DNA of 64,000 bases from contig OZ024741.1 of NCBI GenBank assembly GCA_964016885.1, forward strand, positions 416,207,081 through 416,271,080, in the 5' to 3' direction. This stretch comes from Eledone cirrhosa (lineage: Eukaryota; Mollusca; Cephalopoda; Octopoda; Eledonidae). The translations under genes and the position numbers were made by a program. Within the stretch, counting starts at the first letter, position 1, and every line of letters begins with the position of its first letter. The notes beneath the pieces are model-generated. The model made no database searches, was not told where the DNA came from, and saw only the letters and a list, made by a program, of their open reading frames with translations. Of this stretch, positions 1 to 14,249 are shown piece by piece.

Positions 1-1731
1 ACTATTACCTACAGTTGTTTTAACCCTTTAGTTACCAACCTGGTCAACACTGACCAGCACTATTACCTAGAGTTGTCTTAACCCTTTAGTTACCAACCTG
101 GTCAACACTGACCAGGACTATTACCTACAGATGTGTTAACCCTTTAGTTACCAACCTGGTCAACACTTACCAGGACTATTACCTACAGTTGTCTTAACCC
201 TTTAGTTACCAACCTGGTCAACACTGACCAGGACTATTACCTACAGTTGTCTTAAACCATTTAGTTTCCAGCCTGGTCAACACTGACCAGGACTATTACC
301 TACAGTTGTTTAACCCTTTAGTTACCAACCTGGTCAACACTAACCAGGACTATTACCTACAGTTGTCTTAACCCTTTAGTTACCAACCTGGTCAACACTG
401 ACCAGGACTATTACCTACAGTTGTCTTAAACCCTTTAGTTTCCAGCCTGGTCAACACTGACCAGGACTATTACCTACAGTTGTTTTAACCCTTTAGTTAC
501 CAACCTGGTCAACTCTGACCATGACTATTACCTACAGTTGTCTTAACCCTTTAGTTACCAACCTGGTCAACACTGACCAGGACTATTACCTACAGTTTTC
601 TCAACCCTTTAGTTACCAACCTGGTCAACACTGACCAAGACTATTACCTACAGTTGTCTTAACCCTTTAGTTACCAACCGGGTCAACACTGACCAGGACT
701 ATTACCTACAGCTGTGTTAACCCTTTAGTTACCAACCTGGTCAACACTGACCATGACTATTACCTACAGCTGTGTTAACCCTTTAGTTACCAACCTGGTC
801 AACACTGACCAGGACTATTACCTACAGTTGTCTTAACCCTTTAGTTACCAACCTGGTCAACACAGACCAGGACCATTACCTACAGTTGTCTTAACCCTTT
901 AGTTTCCAACCTGGTCAACACTGACCATGACTGTTACCTACAGTTGTCTTAACCCTTTAGTTACCAACCTGGTCAACACTGACCAGGACTTACCTACAGT
1001 TGTCTTAACCCTTTAGTTACCAACCTGGTCAACACTGACCAGGACTTTAACCTACAGTTGTCTTAACCCTTTAGTTACCAACCTGGTCAACACTGACCAG
1101 GACTTACCTACAGTTGTCTTAACCCTTTAGTTACCAACCTGGTCAACACTGACCAGGACTTACCTACAGTTGTCTTAACCCTTTAGTTACCAACCTGGTC
1201 AACACTGACCAGGACTATTACCTACAGTTGTCTTAAAACCTTTAGTTTCAAGCCTGGTGAACACTGACCAGGACTATTACCTACAGTTGTTTTAACCCTT
1301 TAGTTACCAACCTGGTCAACACTGACCAGGACTATTACCTACAGTTGTCTTAAACCCTTTAGTTTCCAGCCTGGTCAACACTGACCAGGACTATTACCTA
1401 CAGTTGTTTTTACCCTTTAGTTACCAACCTGGTCAACACTGACCAGGACTATTACCTACAGTTGTCTTAAAACCTTTAGTTTCCAGCCTGGTCAACACTG
1501 ACCAGGACTATTACCTACAGTTGTTTTAACCCTTTAGTTACCAACCCGGTCAACACTGACCATGACTATTACCTACAGTTGTCTTAACCCTTTAGTTACC
1601 AACCTGGTCAACACTGACCAGGACTATTACCTACAGTTTTCTCAACCCTTTAGTTACCAACCTGGTCAACACTGACCAAGACTTACCTACAGTTGTCTTA
1701 ACCCTTTAGTTACCAACCTGGTCAACACTGA
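1..1731. repeat. Partial macro-repeat copy 0 (mosaic left end)
   Basis: Bases 1 to about 180 match 3,824 onward at an offset of 3,823 and match again 4,405 bp further on. They include GCACTATTACCTAGAG, the CAGATGTG monomer at 130 (partner 3,953) and CACTTACC. After that the match switches partner: about 250-600 resembles 6,960-7,320 (TAAACC, CACTAACC, CATG order). From the paired CAGCTGTG monomers at 711 and 769 the sequence aligns with 4,880 and 4,938 at an offset of 4,169. Such partner switching is expected of unequal recombination. No other element is seen here. Confidence 0.75.
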
Positions 1732-4700
1732 CCTGGACTATTACTTACAGTTGTCTTAACCCTTTAGTTACCAACCTGGTCAACACTGACCAAGTCTATT
1801 ACCTACAGTTGTCTTAAACATTTAGTTTCCACCCTGGTCAACTCTGACCAGGACTATTACCTACAGTTGTCTTAACCCTTTAGTTTCCAACCTGGTCAAC
1901 ACTGACCAAGACTATTACCTACAGTTGTCTTAACCCTTTAGTTACCAACCTGGTCAACACTGACCAGGACTATTACCTACAGTTGTCTTAACCCTTTAGT
2001 TTCCAACCTGGTCAACACTGACCAAGACTATTACCTACAGTTTTCTCAACCCTTTAGTTACCAACCTGGTCAACACTGACCAAGACTATTACCTACAGTT
2101 GTCTTAACCCTTTAGTTTCCAACCTGGTCAACACTGACCAGCACTAGTACCTACAGTTGTCTTAACCCTTTAGTTACCAACCTGGTCAACACTGACCAAG
2201 ACTATTACCTACAGTTGTCTTAACCCCTTAGTTACCAACCTGGTCAACACAGACCAGGACTATTACCTACCGTTGTCTTAACCCTTTAGTTACCAACCTG
2301 GTCAACACTGACCAGGACTATTACCTACAGTTGTCTTAACCCTTTAGTTTCCAACCTGGTCAACACTGACCAGGACCATTACCTACAGTTGTCTTAACCC
2401 TTTAGTTTCCAACCTGGTCAACACTGCCCAAGACTATTACCTACAGTTGTCTTAACCCTTTAGTTACCGACCTGGTCAACACTGACCAAGACTATTACCT
2501 ACAGTTGTCTTAACCCTTTAGTTACCAACCTGGTCAACACTGACCAGGACTATTACCTACAGTTGTCTTAACCCTTTAGTTTCCAACCTGGTCAACACTG
2601 ACCAGGACTATTACCTACAGCTGTGTTAACCCTTTAGTTACCAACCTGGTCAACACTTACCAGGACTATTACCTACAGTTGTCTTAACCCTTTAGTTACC
2701 AACCTGGTCAACACTGACCAGGACTATTACCTACAGTTGTCTTAAACCCTTTAGTTTCCAGCCTGGTCAACACTGACCAGGACTATTACCTACAGTTGTT
2801 TTAACCCTTTAGTTACCAACCTGGTCAACACTGACCATGACTATTACCTACAGTTGTCTTAACCCTTTAGTTACCAACCTGGTCAACACTGACCAGGACT
2901 ATTACCTACAGTTTTCTCAACCCTTTAGTTACCAACCTGGTCAACACTGACCAAGACTTACCTACAGTTGTCTTAACCCTTTAGTTACCAACCTGGTCAA
3001 CACTGACCAGGACTATTACCTACAGTTGTCTTAACCATTTAGTTACCAACCTGGTCAACACTGACCAAGACTATTACCTACAGTTGTCTTAACCCTTTAG
3101 TTTCCAACCTGGTCAACACTGACCAGGACTATTACCTACAGTTGTGTTAACCCTTTAGTTTCCACCCTGGTCAACACTGACCAGGACTATTACCTACAGT
3201 TGTGTTAACCCTTTAGTTACCAACCTGGTCAACAATGACCAGGACTATTACCTACAGTTGTCTTAACCCTTTAGTTTCCAACCTGGTCAACACTGACCAA
3301 GACTATTACCTACAGTTGTCTTAACCCTTTAGTTACCAACCTGGTCAACACTGACCAGGACTATTACCTACAGTTGTCTTAACCCTTTAGTTACCAACCT
3401 GGTCAACACTGACCAGGACCATTACCTACAGTTGTCTTAACCCTTTAGTTTCCAACCTGGTCAACACTGACCAAGACTATTACCTACAGTTGTCTTAACC
3501 CTTTAGATACCAACCTGGTCAACACTGACCAAGACTATTACCTACAGTTGTCTTAACCCTTTAGTTACCAACCTGGTCAACACTGACCAGGACTATTACC
3601 TACAGTTGTCTTAACCCTTTAGTTTCCAACCTGGTCAACACTGACCAGGACTATTACCTACAGCTGTGTTAACCCTTTAGTTACCAACCTGGTCAACACA
3701 GACCAGGACTATTACCTACAGTTGTTTTAACCCTTTAGTTTCCAACCTGGTCAACACTGACCAGGACTATTACCTACAGTTGTCTTAACCCTTTAGTTAC
3801 CAACCTGGTCAACACTGACCAGGACTATTACCTACAGTTGTTTTAACCCTTTAGTTACCAACCTGGTCAACACTGACCAGCACTATTACCTAGAGTTGTC
3901 TTAACCCTTTAGTTACCAACCTGGTCAACACTGACCAGGACTATTACCTACAGATGTGTTAACCCTTTAGTTACCAACCTGGTCAACACTTACCAGGACT
4001 ATTACCTACAGTTGTCTTAACCCTTTAGTTACCAACCTGGTCAACACTGACCAGGACTATTACCTACAGTTGTGTTAACCCTTTAGTTACCAACCTGGTC
4101 AACACTGACCAGGACTATTACCTACAGTTTTCTCAACCCTTTAGTTACCAACCTGGTCAACACTGACCAAGACTTACCTACAGTTGTCTTAACCCTTTAG
4201 TTACCAAACTGGTCAACACTGACCAGGACTATTACCTACAGTTGTCTTAACCATTTAGTTACCAACCTGGTCAACACTGACCAAGACTATTACCTACAGT
4301 TGTCTTAACCCTTTAGTTTCCAACCCGGTCAACACTGACCAGGACTATTACCTACAGTTGTGTTAACCCTTTAGTTTCCACCCTGGTCAACACTGACCAG
4401 GACTATTACCTACAGTTGTGTTAACCCTTTAGTTACCAACCTGGTCAACACTGACCAGGACTATTACCTACAGTTGTCTTAACCCTTTAGTTTCCAACCT
4501 GGTGAACACTGACCAAGACTATTACCTACAGTTGTCTTAACCCTTTAGTTACCAACCTGGTCAACACTGACCATGACTATTACCTACAGTTGTTTTAACC
4601 CTTTAGTTACCAACCTGGTCAACACCGACCAGCACTATTACCTAGAGTTGTCTTAACCCTTTAGTTACCAACCTGGTCAACACTGACCAGGACTATTACC

Positions 4701-5903
4701 TACAGAGGTGTTAACCCTTTAGTTACCAACCTGGTCAACACTGACCAAGACTATTACCTACAGTTGTCTTAAACCCTTTAGTTTCCAGCCTGGTCAACAC
4801 TGACCAGGACTATTACCTACAGTTGTATTAACCCTTTAGTTACCAACCTGGTCAACACTGACCAGGACTATTACCTACAGCTGTGTTAACCCTTTAGTTA
4901 CCAACCTGGTCAACACTGACCATGACTATTACCTACAGCTGTGTTAACCCTTTAGTTACCAACCTGGTCAACACTGACCAGGACTATTACCTACAGTTGT
5001 CTTAACCCTTTAGTTACCAACCTGGTCAACACAGACCAGGACTATTACCTACAGTTGTCTTAACCCTTTAGTTTCCAACCTGGTCAACACTGACCATGAC
5101 TATTACCTACAGTTGTCTTAACCCTTTAGTTACCAACCTGGTCAACACTGACCAGGACTTACCTACAGTTGTCTTAACCCTTTAGTTACCAACCTGGTCA
5201 ACACTGACCAGGACTTTAACCTACAGTTGTCTTAACCCTTTAGTTACCAACCTGGTCAACACTGACCAGGACTTACCTACAGTTGTCTTAAACCCTTTAG
5301 TTTCAAGCCTGGTCAACACTGACCAGGACTATTACCTACAGTTGTTTTAACCCTTTAGTTACCAACCTGGTCAACACTGACCAGGACTATTACCTACAGT
5401 TGTCTTAAACCCTTTAGTTTCAAGCCTGGTCAACACTGACCAGGACTATTACCTACAGTTGTTTTAACCCTTTAGTTACCAACCTGGTCAACACTGACCA
5501 GGACTATTACCTACAGTTGTCTTAAACCCTTTAGTTTCCAGCCTGGTCAACACTGACCAGGACTATTACCTACAGTTGTTTTTACCCTTTAGTTACCAAC
5601 CTGGTCAACACTGACCAGGACTATTACCTACAGTTGTCTTAAAACCTTTAGTTTCCAGCCTGGTCAACACTGACCAGGACTATTACCTACAGTTGTTTTA
5701 ACCCTTTAGTTACCAACCTGGTCAACACTGACCATGACCATTACCTACAGTTGTCTTAACCCTTTAGTTACCAACCTGGTCAACACTGACCAGGACTATT
5801 ACCTACAGTTTTCTCAACCCTTTAGTTACCAACCTGGTCAACACTGACCAAGACTTACCTACAGTTGTCTTAACCCTTTAGTTACCAACCTGGTCAACAC
5901 TGA
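1732..5903. repeat. Macro-repeat copy 1 (4,172 bp)
   Basis: The copy is counted from one CCTGGACTATTACTTACAG monomer (CCTGGA at 1,732) to the next (5,904). It aligns with the following copy. Marker GCACTAGT at 2,141 pairs with 6,487, TGCCCAAG at 2,426 with 6,714, CAATGACC at 3,233 with 7,638, TTTAGATACC at 3,506 with 7,911, CAGATGTG at 3,953 with 8,358, and CAGAGGTG at 4,705 with 9,110. Offsets change from 4,346 and 4,288 to a steady 4,405, so a few monomers were gained or lost on one side. A private change here is CACCGACCAGC near 4,624, where the next two copies read CACCAACCAGC. Confidence 0.85.
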
Positions 5904-8900
5904 CCTGGACTATTACTTACAGTTGTCTTAACCCTTTAGTTACCAACCTGGTCAACACTGACCAAGTCTATTACCTACAGTTGTCTTAACCATTTAGTTT
6001 CCAACCTGGTCAACACTGACCAGGACTATTACCTACAGTTGTGTTAACCCTTTAGTTTCCACCCTGGTCAACACTGACCAGGACTATTACCTACAGTTGT
6101 CTTAACCCTTTAGTTTCCAACCTGGTCAACACTGACCAAGACTATTACCTACAGTTGTCTTAACCCTTTAGTTACCAACCTGGTCAACACTGACCAGGAC
6201 TATTACCTACAGTTGTCTTAACCCTTTAGTTTCCAACCTGGTCAACACTGACCAAGACTATTACCTACAGTTTTCTCAACCCTTTAGTTACCAACCTGGT
6301 CAACACTGACCAAGACTATTACCTACAGTTGTCTTAACCCTTTAGTTACCAACCTGGTCAACACTGACCAGGACTATTACCTACAGTTGTATTAACCCTT
6401 TAGTTACCAACCTGGTCAACACTGTCCAAGACTATTACCTACAGTTGTCTTAACCCTTTAGTTTCCAACCTGGTCAACACTGACCAGCACTAGTACCTAC
6501 AGTTGTCTTAACCCTTTAGTTACCAACCTGGTCAACACTGACCAAGACTATTACCTACAGTTGTCTTAACCCCTTAGTTACCAACCTGGTCAACACTGAC
6601 CAGGACTATTACCTACAGTTGTCTTAACCCTTTAGTTTCCAACCTGGTCAACACTGACCAGGACCATTACCTACAGTTGTCTTAACCCTTTAGTTTCCAA
6701 CCTGGTCAACACTGCCCAAGACTATTACCTACAGTTGTCTTAACCCTTTAGTTACCAACCTGGTCAACACTGACCAGGACTATTACCTACAGTTGTCTTA
6801 ACCCTTTAGTTTCCAACCTGGTCAACACTGACCAGGACTATTACCTACAGCTGTGTTAACCCTTTAGTTACCAACCTGGTCAACACTTACCAGGACTATT
6901 ACCTACAGCTGTCTTAACCCTTTAGTTACCAACCTGGTCAACACTGACCAGGACTATTACCTACAGTTGTCTTAAACCCTTTAGTTTCCAGCCTGGTCAA
7001 CACTGACAAGGACTATTACCTACAGTTGTTTTAACCCTTTAGTTACCAACCTGGTCAACACTAACCAGGACTCTTACCTACAGTTGTCTTAACCCTTTAG
7101 TTACCAACCTGGTCAACACTGACCAGGACTATTACCTACAGTTGTCTTAAACCCTTTAGTTTCCAGCCTGGTCAACACTGACCAGGACTATTACCTACAG
7201 TTGTTTTAACCCTTTAGTTACCAACCTGGTCAACACTGACCATGACTATTACCTACAGTTGTCTTAACCCTTTAGTTACCAACCTGGTCAACACTGACCA
7301 GGACTATTACCTACAGTTTTCTCAACCCTTTAGTTACCAACCTGGTCAACACTGACCAAGACTTACCTACAGTTGTCTTAACCCTTTAGTTACCAACCTG
7401 GTCAACACTGACCAGGACTATTACCTACAGTTGTCTTAACCATTTAGTTACCAACCTGGTCAACACTGACCAAGACTATTACCTACAGTTGTCTTAACCC
7501 TTTAGTTTCCAACCTGGTCAACACTGACCAGGACTATTACCTACAGTTGTGTTAACCCTTTAGTTTCCACCCTGGTCAACACTGACCAGGACTATTACCT
7601 ACAGTTGTGTTAACCCTTTAGTTACCAACCTGGTCAACAATGACCAGGACTATTACCTACAGTTGTCTTAACCCTTTAGTTTCCAACCTGGTCAACACTG
7701 ACCAAGACTATTACCTACAGTTGTCTTAACCCTTTAGTTACCAACCTGGTCAACACTGACCAGGACTATTACCTACAGTTGTCTTAACCCTTTAGTTACC
7801 AACCTGGTCAACACTGACCAGGACCATTACCTACAGTTGTCTTAACCCTTTAGTTTCCAACCTGGTCAACACTGACCAAGACTATTACCTACAGTTGTCT
7901 TAACCCTTTAGATACCAACCTGGTCAACACTGACCAAGACTATTACCTACAGTTGTCTTAACCCTTTAGTTACCAACCTGGTCAACACTGACCAGGACTA
8001 TTACCTACAGTTGTCTTAACCCTTTAGTTTCCAACCTGGTCAACACTGACCAGGACTATTACCTACAGCTGTGTTAACCCTTTAGTTACCAACCTGGTCA
8101 ACACAGACCAGGACTATTACCTACAGTTGTTTTAACCCTTTAGTTTCCAACCTGGTCAACACTGACCAGGACTATTACCTACAGTTGTCTTAACCCTTTA
8201 GTTACCAACCTGGTCAACACTGACCAGGACTATTACCTACAGTTGTTTTAACCCTTTAGTTACCAACCTGGTCAACACTGACCAGCACTATTACCTAGAG
8301 TTGTCTTAACCCTTTAGTTACCAACCTGGTCAACACTGACCAGGACTATTACCTACAGATGTGTTAACCCTTTAGTTACCAACCTGGTCAACACTTACCA
8401 GGACTATTACCTACAGTTGTCTTAACCCTTTAGTTACCAACCTGGTCAACACTGACCAGGACTATTACCTACAGTTGTGTTAACCCTTTAGTTACCAACC
8501 TGGTCAACACTGACCAGGACTATTACCTACAGTTTTCTCAACCCTTTAGTTACCAACCTGGTCAACACTGACCAAGACTTACCTACAGTTGTCTTAACCC
8601 TTTAGTTACCAAACTGGTCAACACTGACCAGGACTATTACCTACAGTTGTCTTAACCATTTAGTTACCAACCTGGTCAACACTGACCAAGACTATTACCT
8701 ACAGTTGTCTTAACCCTTTAGTTTCCAACCCGGTCAACACTGACCAGGACTATTACCTACAGTTGTGTTAACCCTTTAGTTTCCACCCTGGTCAACACTG
8801 ACCAGGACTATTACCTACAGTTGTGTTAACCCTTTAGTTACCAACCTGGTCAACACTGACCAGGACTATTACCTACAGTTGTCTTAACCCTTTAGTTTCC

Positions 8901-10308
8901 AACCTGGTGAACACTGACCAAGACTATTACCTACAGTTGTCTTAACCCTTTAGTTACCAACCTGGTCAACACTGACCATGACTATTACCTACAGTTGTTT
9001 TAACCCTTTAGTTACCAACCTGGTCAACACCAACCAGCACTATTACCTAGAGTTGTCTTAACCCTTTAGTTACCAACCTGGTCAACACTGACCAGGACTA
9101 TTACCTACAGAGGTGTTAACCCTTTAGTTACCAACCTGGTCAACACTGACCAAGACTATTACCTACAGTTGTCTTAAACCCTTTAGTTTCCAGCCTGGTC
9201 AACACTGACCAGGACTATTACCTACAGTTGTATTAACCCTTTAGTTACCAACCTGGTCAACACTGACCAGGACTATTACCTACAGCTGTGTTAACCCTTT
9301 AGTTACCAACCTGGTCAACACTGACCATGACTATTACCTACAGCTGTGTTAACCCTTTAGTTACCAACCTGGTCAACACTGACCAGGACTATTACCTACA
9401 GTTGTCTTAACCCTTTAGTTACCAACCTGGTCAACACAGACCAGGACTATTACCTACAGTTGTCTTAACCCTTTAGTTTCCAACCTGGTCAACACTGACC
9501 ATGACTATTACCTACAGTTGTCTTAACCCTTTAGTTACCAACCTGGTCAACACTGACCAGGACTTACCTACAGTTGTCTTAACCCTTTAGTTACCAACCT
9601 GGTCAACACTGACCAGGACTTTAACCTACAGTTGTCTTAACCCTTTAGTTACCAACCTGGTCAACACTGACCAGGACTTACCTACAGTTGTCTTAAACCC
9701 TTTAGTTTCAAGCCTGGTCAACACTGACCAGGACTATTACCTACAGTTGTTTTAACCCTTTAGTTACCAACCTGGTCAACACTGACCAGGACTATTACCT
9801 ACAGTTGTCTTAAACCCTTTAGTTTCAAGCCTGGTCAACACTGACCAGGACTATTACCTACAGTTGTTTTAACCCTTTAGTTACCAACCTGGTCAACACT
9901 GACCAGGACTATTACCTACAGTTGTCTTAAACCCTTTAGTTTCCAGCCTGGTCAACACTGACCAGGACTATTACCTACAGTTGTTTTTACCCTTTAGTTA
10001 CCAACCTGGTCAACACTGACCAGGACTATTACCTACAGTTGTCTTAAAACCTTTAGTTTCCAGCCTGGTCAACACTGACCAGGACTATTACCTACAGTTG
10101 TTTTAACCCTTTAGTTACCAACCTGGTCAACACTGACCATGACCATTACCTACAGTTGTCTTAACCCTTTAGTTACCAACCTGGTCAACACTGACCAGGA
10201 CTATTACCTACAGTTTTCTCAACCCTTTAGTTACCAACCTGGTCAACACTGACCAAGACTTACCTACAGTTGTCTTAACCCTTTAGTTACCAACCTGGTC
10301 AACACTGA
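5904..10308. repeat. Macro-repeat copy 2 (4,405 bp)
   Basis: This runs from the CCTGGA marker at 5,904 to the one at 10,309. It is the longest of the set, about 76 monomers. It has the full order of markers: GCACTAGT 6,487, TGCCCAAG 6,714, CTAACCAGGACTCTTACC near 7,061, TTTAGATACC 7,911, CAGATGTG 8,358, CAGAGGTG 9,110, paired CAGCTGTG about 9,285, and TTTCAAGCC 9,706. Agreement with copy 1 over 2.7-5.9 kb is close to base-perfect at offset 4,405. The shared CACCAACC with copy 3 at 8,999-9,040 suggests copies 2 and 3 split after copy 1 diverged. Confidence 0.85.
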
Positions 10309-13300
10309 CCTGGACTATTACTTACAGTTGTCTTAACCCTTTAGTTACCAACCTGGTCAACACTGACCAAGTCTATTACCTACAGTTGTCTTAACCATTT
10401 AGTTTCCAACCTGGTCAACACTGACCAGGACTATTACCTACAGTTGTGTTAACCCTTTAGTTTCCACCCTGGTCAACACTGACCAGGACTATTACCTACA
10501 GTTGTCTTAACCCTTTAGTTTCCAACCTGGTCAACACTGACCAAGACTATTACCTACAGTTGTCTTAACCCTTTAGTTACCAACCTGGTCAACACTGACC
10601 AGGACTATTACCTACAGTTGTCTTAACCCTTTAGTTTCCAACCTGGTCAACACTGACCAAGACTATTACCTACAGTTTTCTCAACCCTTTAGTTACCAAC
10701 CTGGTCAACACTGACCAAGACTATTACCTACAGTTGTCTTAACCCTTTAGTTACCAACCTGGTCAACACTGACCAGGACTATTACCTACAGTTGTATTAA
10801 CCCTTTAGTTACCAACCTGGTCAACACTGTCCAAGACTATTACCTACAGTTGTCTTAACCCTTTAGTTTCCAACCTGGTCAACACTGACCAGCACTAGTA
10901 CCTACAGTTGTCTTAACCCTTTAGTTACCAACCTGGTCAACACTGACCAAGACTATTACCTACAGTTGTCTTAACCCCTTAGTTACCAACCTGGTCAACA
11001 CTGACCAGGACTATTACCTACAGTTGTTTTAACCCTTTAGTTACCAACCTGGTCAACACTGACCAGCACTATTACCTAGAGTTGTCTTAACCCTTTAGTT
11101 ACCAACCTGGTCAACACTGACCAGGACTATTACCTACAGTTGTGTTAACCCTTTAGTTTCCACCCTGGTCAACACTGACCAGGACTATTACCTACAGTTG
11201 TGTTAACCCTTTAGTTACCAACCTGGTCAACAATGACCAGGACTATTACCTACAGTTGTCTTAACCCTTTAGTTTCCAACCTGGTCAACACTGACCAAGA
11301 CTATTACCTACAGTTGTCTTAACCCTTTAGTTACCAACCTGGTCAACACTGACCAGGACTATTACCTACAGTTGTCTTAACCATTTAGTTACCAACCTGG
11401 TCAACACTGACCAAGACTATTACCTACAGTTGTCTTAACCCTTTAGTTTCCAACCTGGTCAACACTGACCAGGACTATTACCTACAGTTGTGTTAACCCT
11501 TTAGTTTCCACCCTGGTCAACACTGACCAGGACTATTACCTACAGTTGTGTTAACCCTTTAGTTACCAACCTGGTCAACAATGACCAGGACTATTACCTA
11601 CAGTTGTCTTAACCCTTTAGTTTCCAACCTGGTCAACACTGACCAAGACTATTACCTACAGTTGTCTTAACCCTTTAGTTACCAACCTGGTCAACACTGA
11701 CCAGGACTATTACCTACAGTTGTCTTAACCCTTTAGTTACCAACCTGGTCAACACTGACCAGGACCATTACCTACAGTTGTCTTAACCCTTTAGTTTCCA
11801 ACCTGGTCAACACTGACCAAGACTATTACCTACAGTTGTCTTAACCCTTTAGATACCAACCTGGTCAACACTGACCAAGACTATTACCTACAGTTGTCTT
11901 AACCCTTTAGTTACCAACCTGGTCAACACTGACCAGGACTATTACCTACAGTTGTCTTAACCCTTTAGTTTCCAACCTGGTCAACACTGACCAGGACTAT
12001 TACCTACAGCTGTGTTAACCCTTTAGTTACCAACCTGGTCAACACAGACCAGGACTATTACCTACAGTTGTTTTAACCCTTTAGTTTCCAACCTGGTCAA
12101 CACTGACCAGGACTATTACCTACAGTTGTCTTAACCCTTTAGTTACCAACCTGGTCAACACTGACCAGGACTATTACCTACAGTTGTTTTAACCCTTTAG
12201 TTACCAACCTGGTCAACACTGACCAGCACTATTACCTAGAGTTGTCTTAACCCTTTAGTTACCAACCTGGTCAACACTGACCAGGACTATTACCTACAGA
12301 TGTGTTAACCCTTTAGTTACCAACCTGGTCAACACTTACCAGGACTATTACCTACAGTTGTCTTAACCCTTTAGTTACCAACCTGGTCAACACTGACCAG
12401 GACTATTACCTACAGTTGTGTTAACCCTTTAGTTACCAACCTGGTCAACACTGACCAGGACTATTACCTACAGTTTTCTCAACCCTTTAGTTACCAACCT
12501 GGTCAACACTGACCAAGACTTACCTACAGTTGTCTTAACCCTTTAGTTACCAAACTGGTCAACACTGACCAGGACTATTACCTACAGTTGTCTTAACCAT
12601 TTAGTTACCAACCTGGTCAACACTGACCAAGACTATTACCTACAGTTGTCTTAACCCTTTAGTTTCCAACCCGGTCAACACTGACCAGGACTATTACCTA
12701 CAGTTGTGTTAACCCTTTAGTTTCCACCCTGGTCAACACTGACCAGGACTATTACCTACAGTTGTGTTAACCCTTTAGTTACCAACCTGGTCAACACTGA
12801 CCAGGACTATTACCTACAGTTGTCTTAACCCTTTAGTTTCCAACCTGGTGAACACTGACCAAGACTATTACCTACAGTTGTCTTAACCCTTTAGTTACCA
12901 ACCTGGTCAACACTGACCATGACTATTACCTACAGTTGTTTTAACCCTTTAGTTACCAACCTGGTCAACACCAACCAGCACTATTACCTAGAGTTGTCTT
13001 AACCCTTTAGTTACCAACCTGGTCAACACTGACCAGGACTATTACCTACAGAGGTGTTAACCCTTTAGTTACCAACCTGGTCAACACTGACCAAGACTAT
13101 TACCTACAGTTGTCTTAAACCCTTTAGTTTCCAGCCTGGTCAACACTGACCAGGACTATTACCTACAGTTGTATTAACCCTTTAGTTACCAACCTGGTCA
13201 ACACTGACCAGGACTATTACCTACAGCTGTGTTAACCCTTTAGTTACCAACCTGGTCAACACTGACCATGACTATTACCTACAGCTGTGTTAACCCTTTA

Positions 13301-14249
13301 GTTACCAACCTGGTCAACACTGACCAGGACTATTACCTACAGTTGTCTTAACCCTTTAGTTACCAACCTGGTCAACACAGACCAGGACTATTACCTACAG
13401 TTGTCTTAACCCTTTAGTTTCCAACCTGGTCAACACTGACCATGACTATTACCTACAGTTGTCTTAACCCTTTAGTTACCAACCTGGTCAACACTGACCA
13501 GGACTTACCTACAGTTGTCTTAACCCTTTAGTTACCAACCTGGTCAACACTGACCAGGACTTTAACCTACAGTTGTCTTAACCCTTTAGTTACCAACCTG
13601 GTCAACACTGACCAGGACTTACCTACAGTTGTCTTAAACCCTTTAGTTTCAAGCCTGGTCAACACTGACCAGGACTATTACCTACAGTTGTTTTAACCCT
13701 TTAGTTACCAACCTGGTCAACACTGACCAGGACTATTACCTACAGTTGTCTTAAACCCTTTAGTTTCAAGCCTGGTCAACACTGACCAGGACTATTACCT
13801 ACAGTTGTTTTAACCCTTTAGTTACCAACCTGGTCAACACTGACCAGGACTATTACCTACAGTTGTCTTAAACCCTTTAGTTTCCAGCCTGGTCAACACT
13901 GACCAGGACTATTACCTACAGTTGTTTTTACCCTTTAGTTACCAACCTGGTCAACACTGACCAGGACTATTACCTACAGTTGTCTTAAAACCTTTAGTTT
14001 CCAGCCTGGTCAACACTGACCAGGACTATTACCTACAGTTGTTTTAACCCTTTAGTTACCAACCTGGTCAACACTGACCATGACCATTACCTACAGTTGT
14101 CTTAACCCTTTAGTTACCAACCTGGTCAACACTGACCAGGACTATTACCTACAGTTTTCTCAACCCTTTAGTTACCAACCTGGTCAACACTGACCAAGAC
14201 TTACCTACAGTTGTCTTAACCCTTTAGTTACCAACCTGGTCAACACTGA
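10309..14249. repeat. Macro-repeat copy 3 (3,941 bp, internally shortened)
   Basis: This lies between CCTGGA markers 10,309 and 14,250. It matches copy 2 at offset 3,941 (CAGATGTG 8,358 to 12,299; CAGAGGTG 9,110 to 13,051; TTTCAAGCC 9,706 to 13,647). Near 11,010-11,100 the TGCCCAAG section of the other copies is missing. The sequence passes directly to TTGTTTT and GCAC...CTAGAG monomers and then to CAATGACC twice (about 11,230 and 11,580), showing a local rearrangement. The net loss against copy 2 is 464 bp, exactly eight 58-bp monomers. Confidence 0.85.
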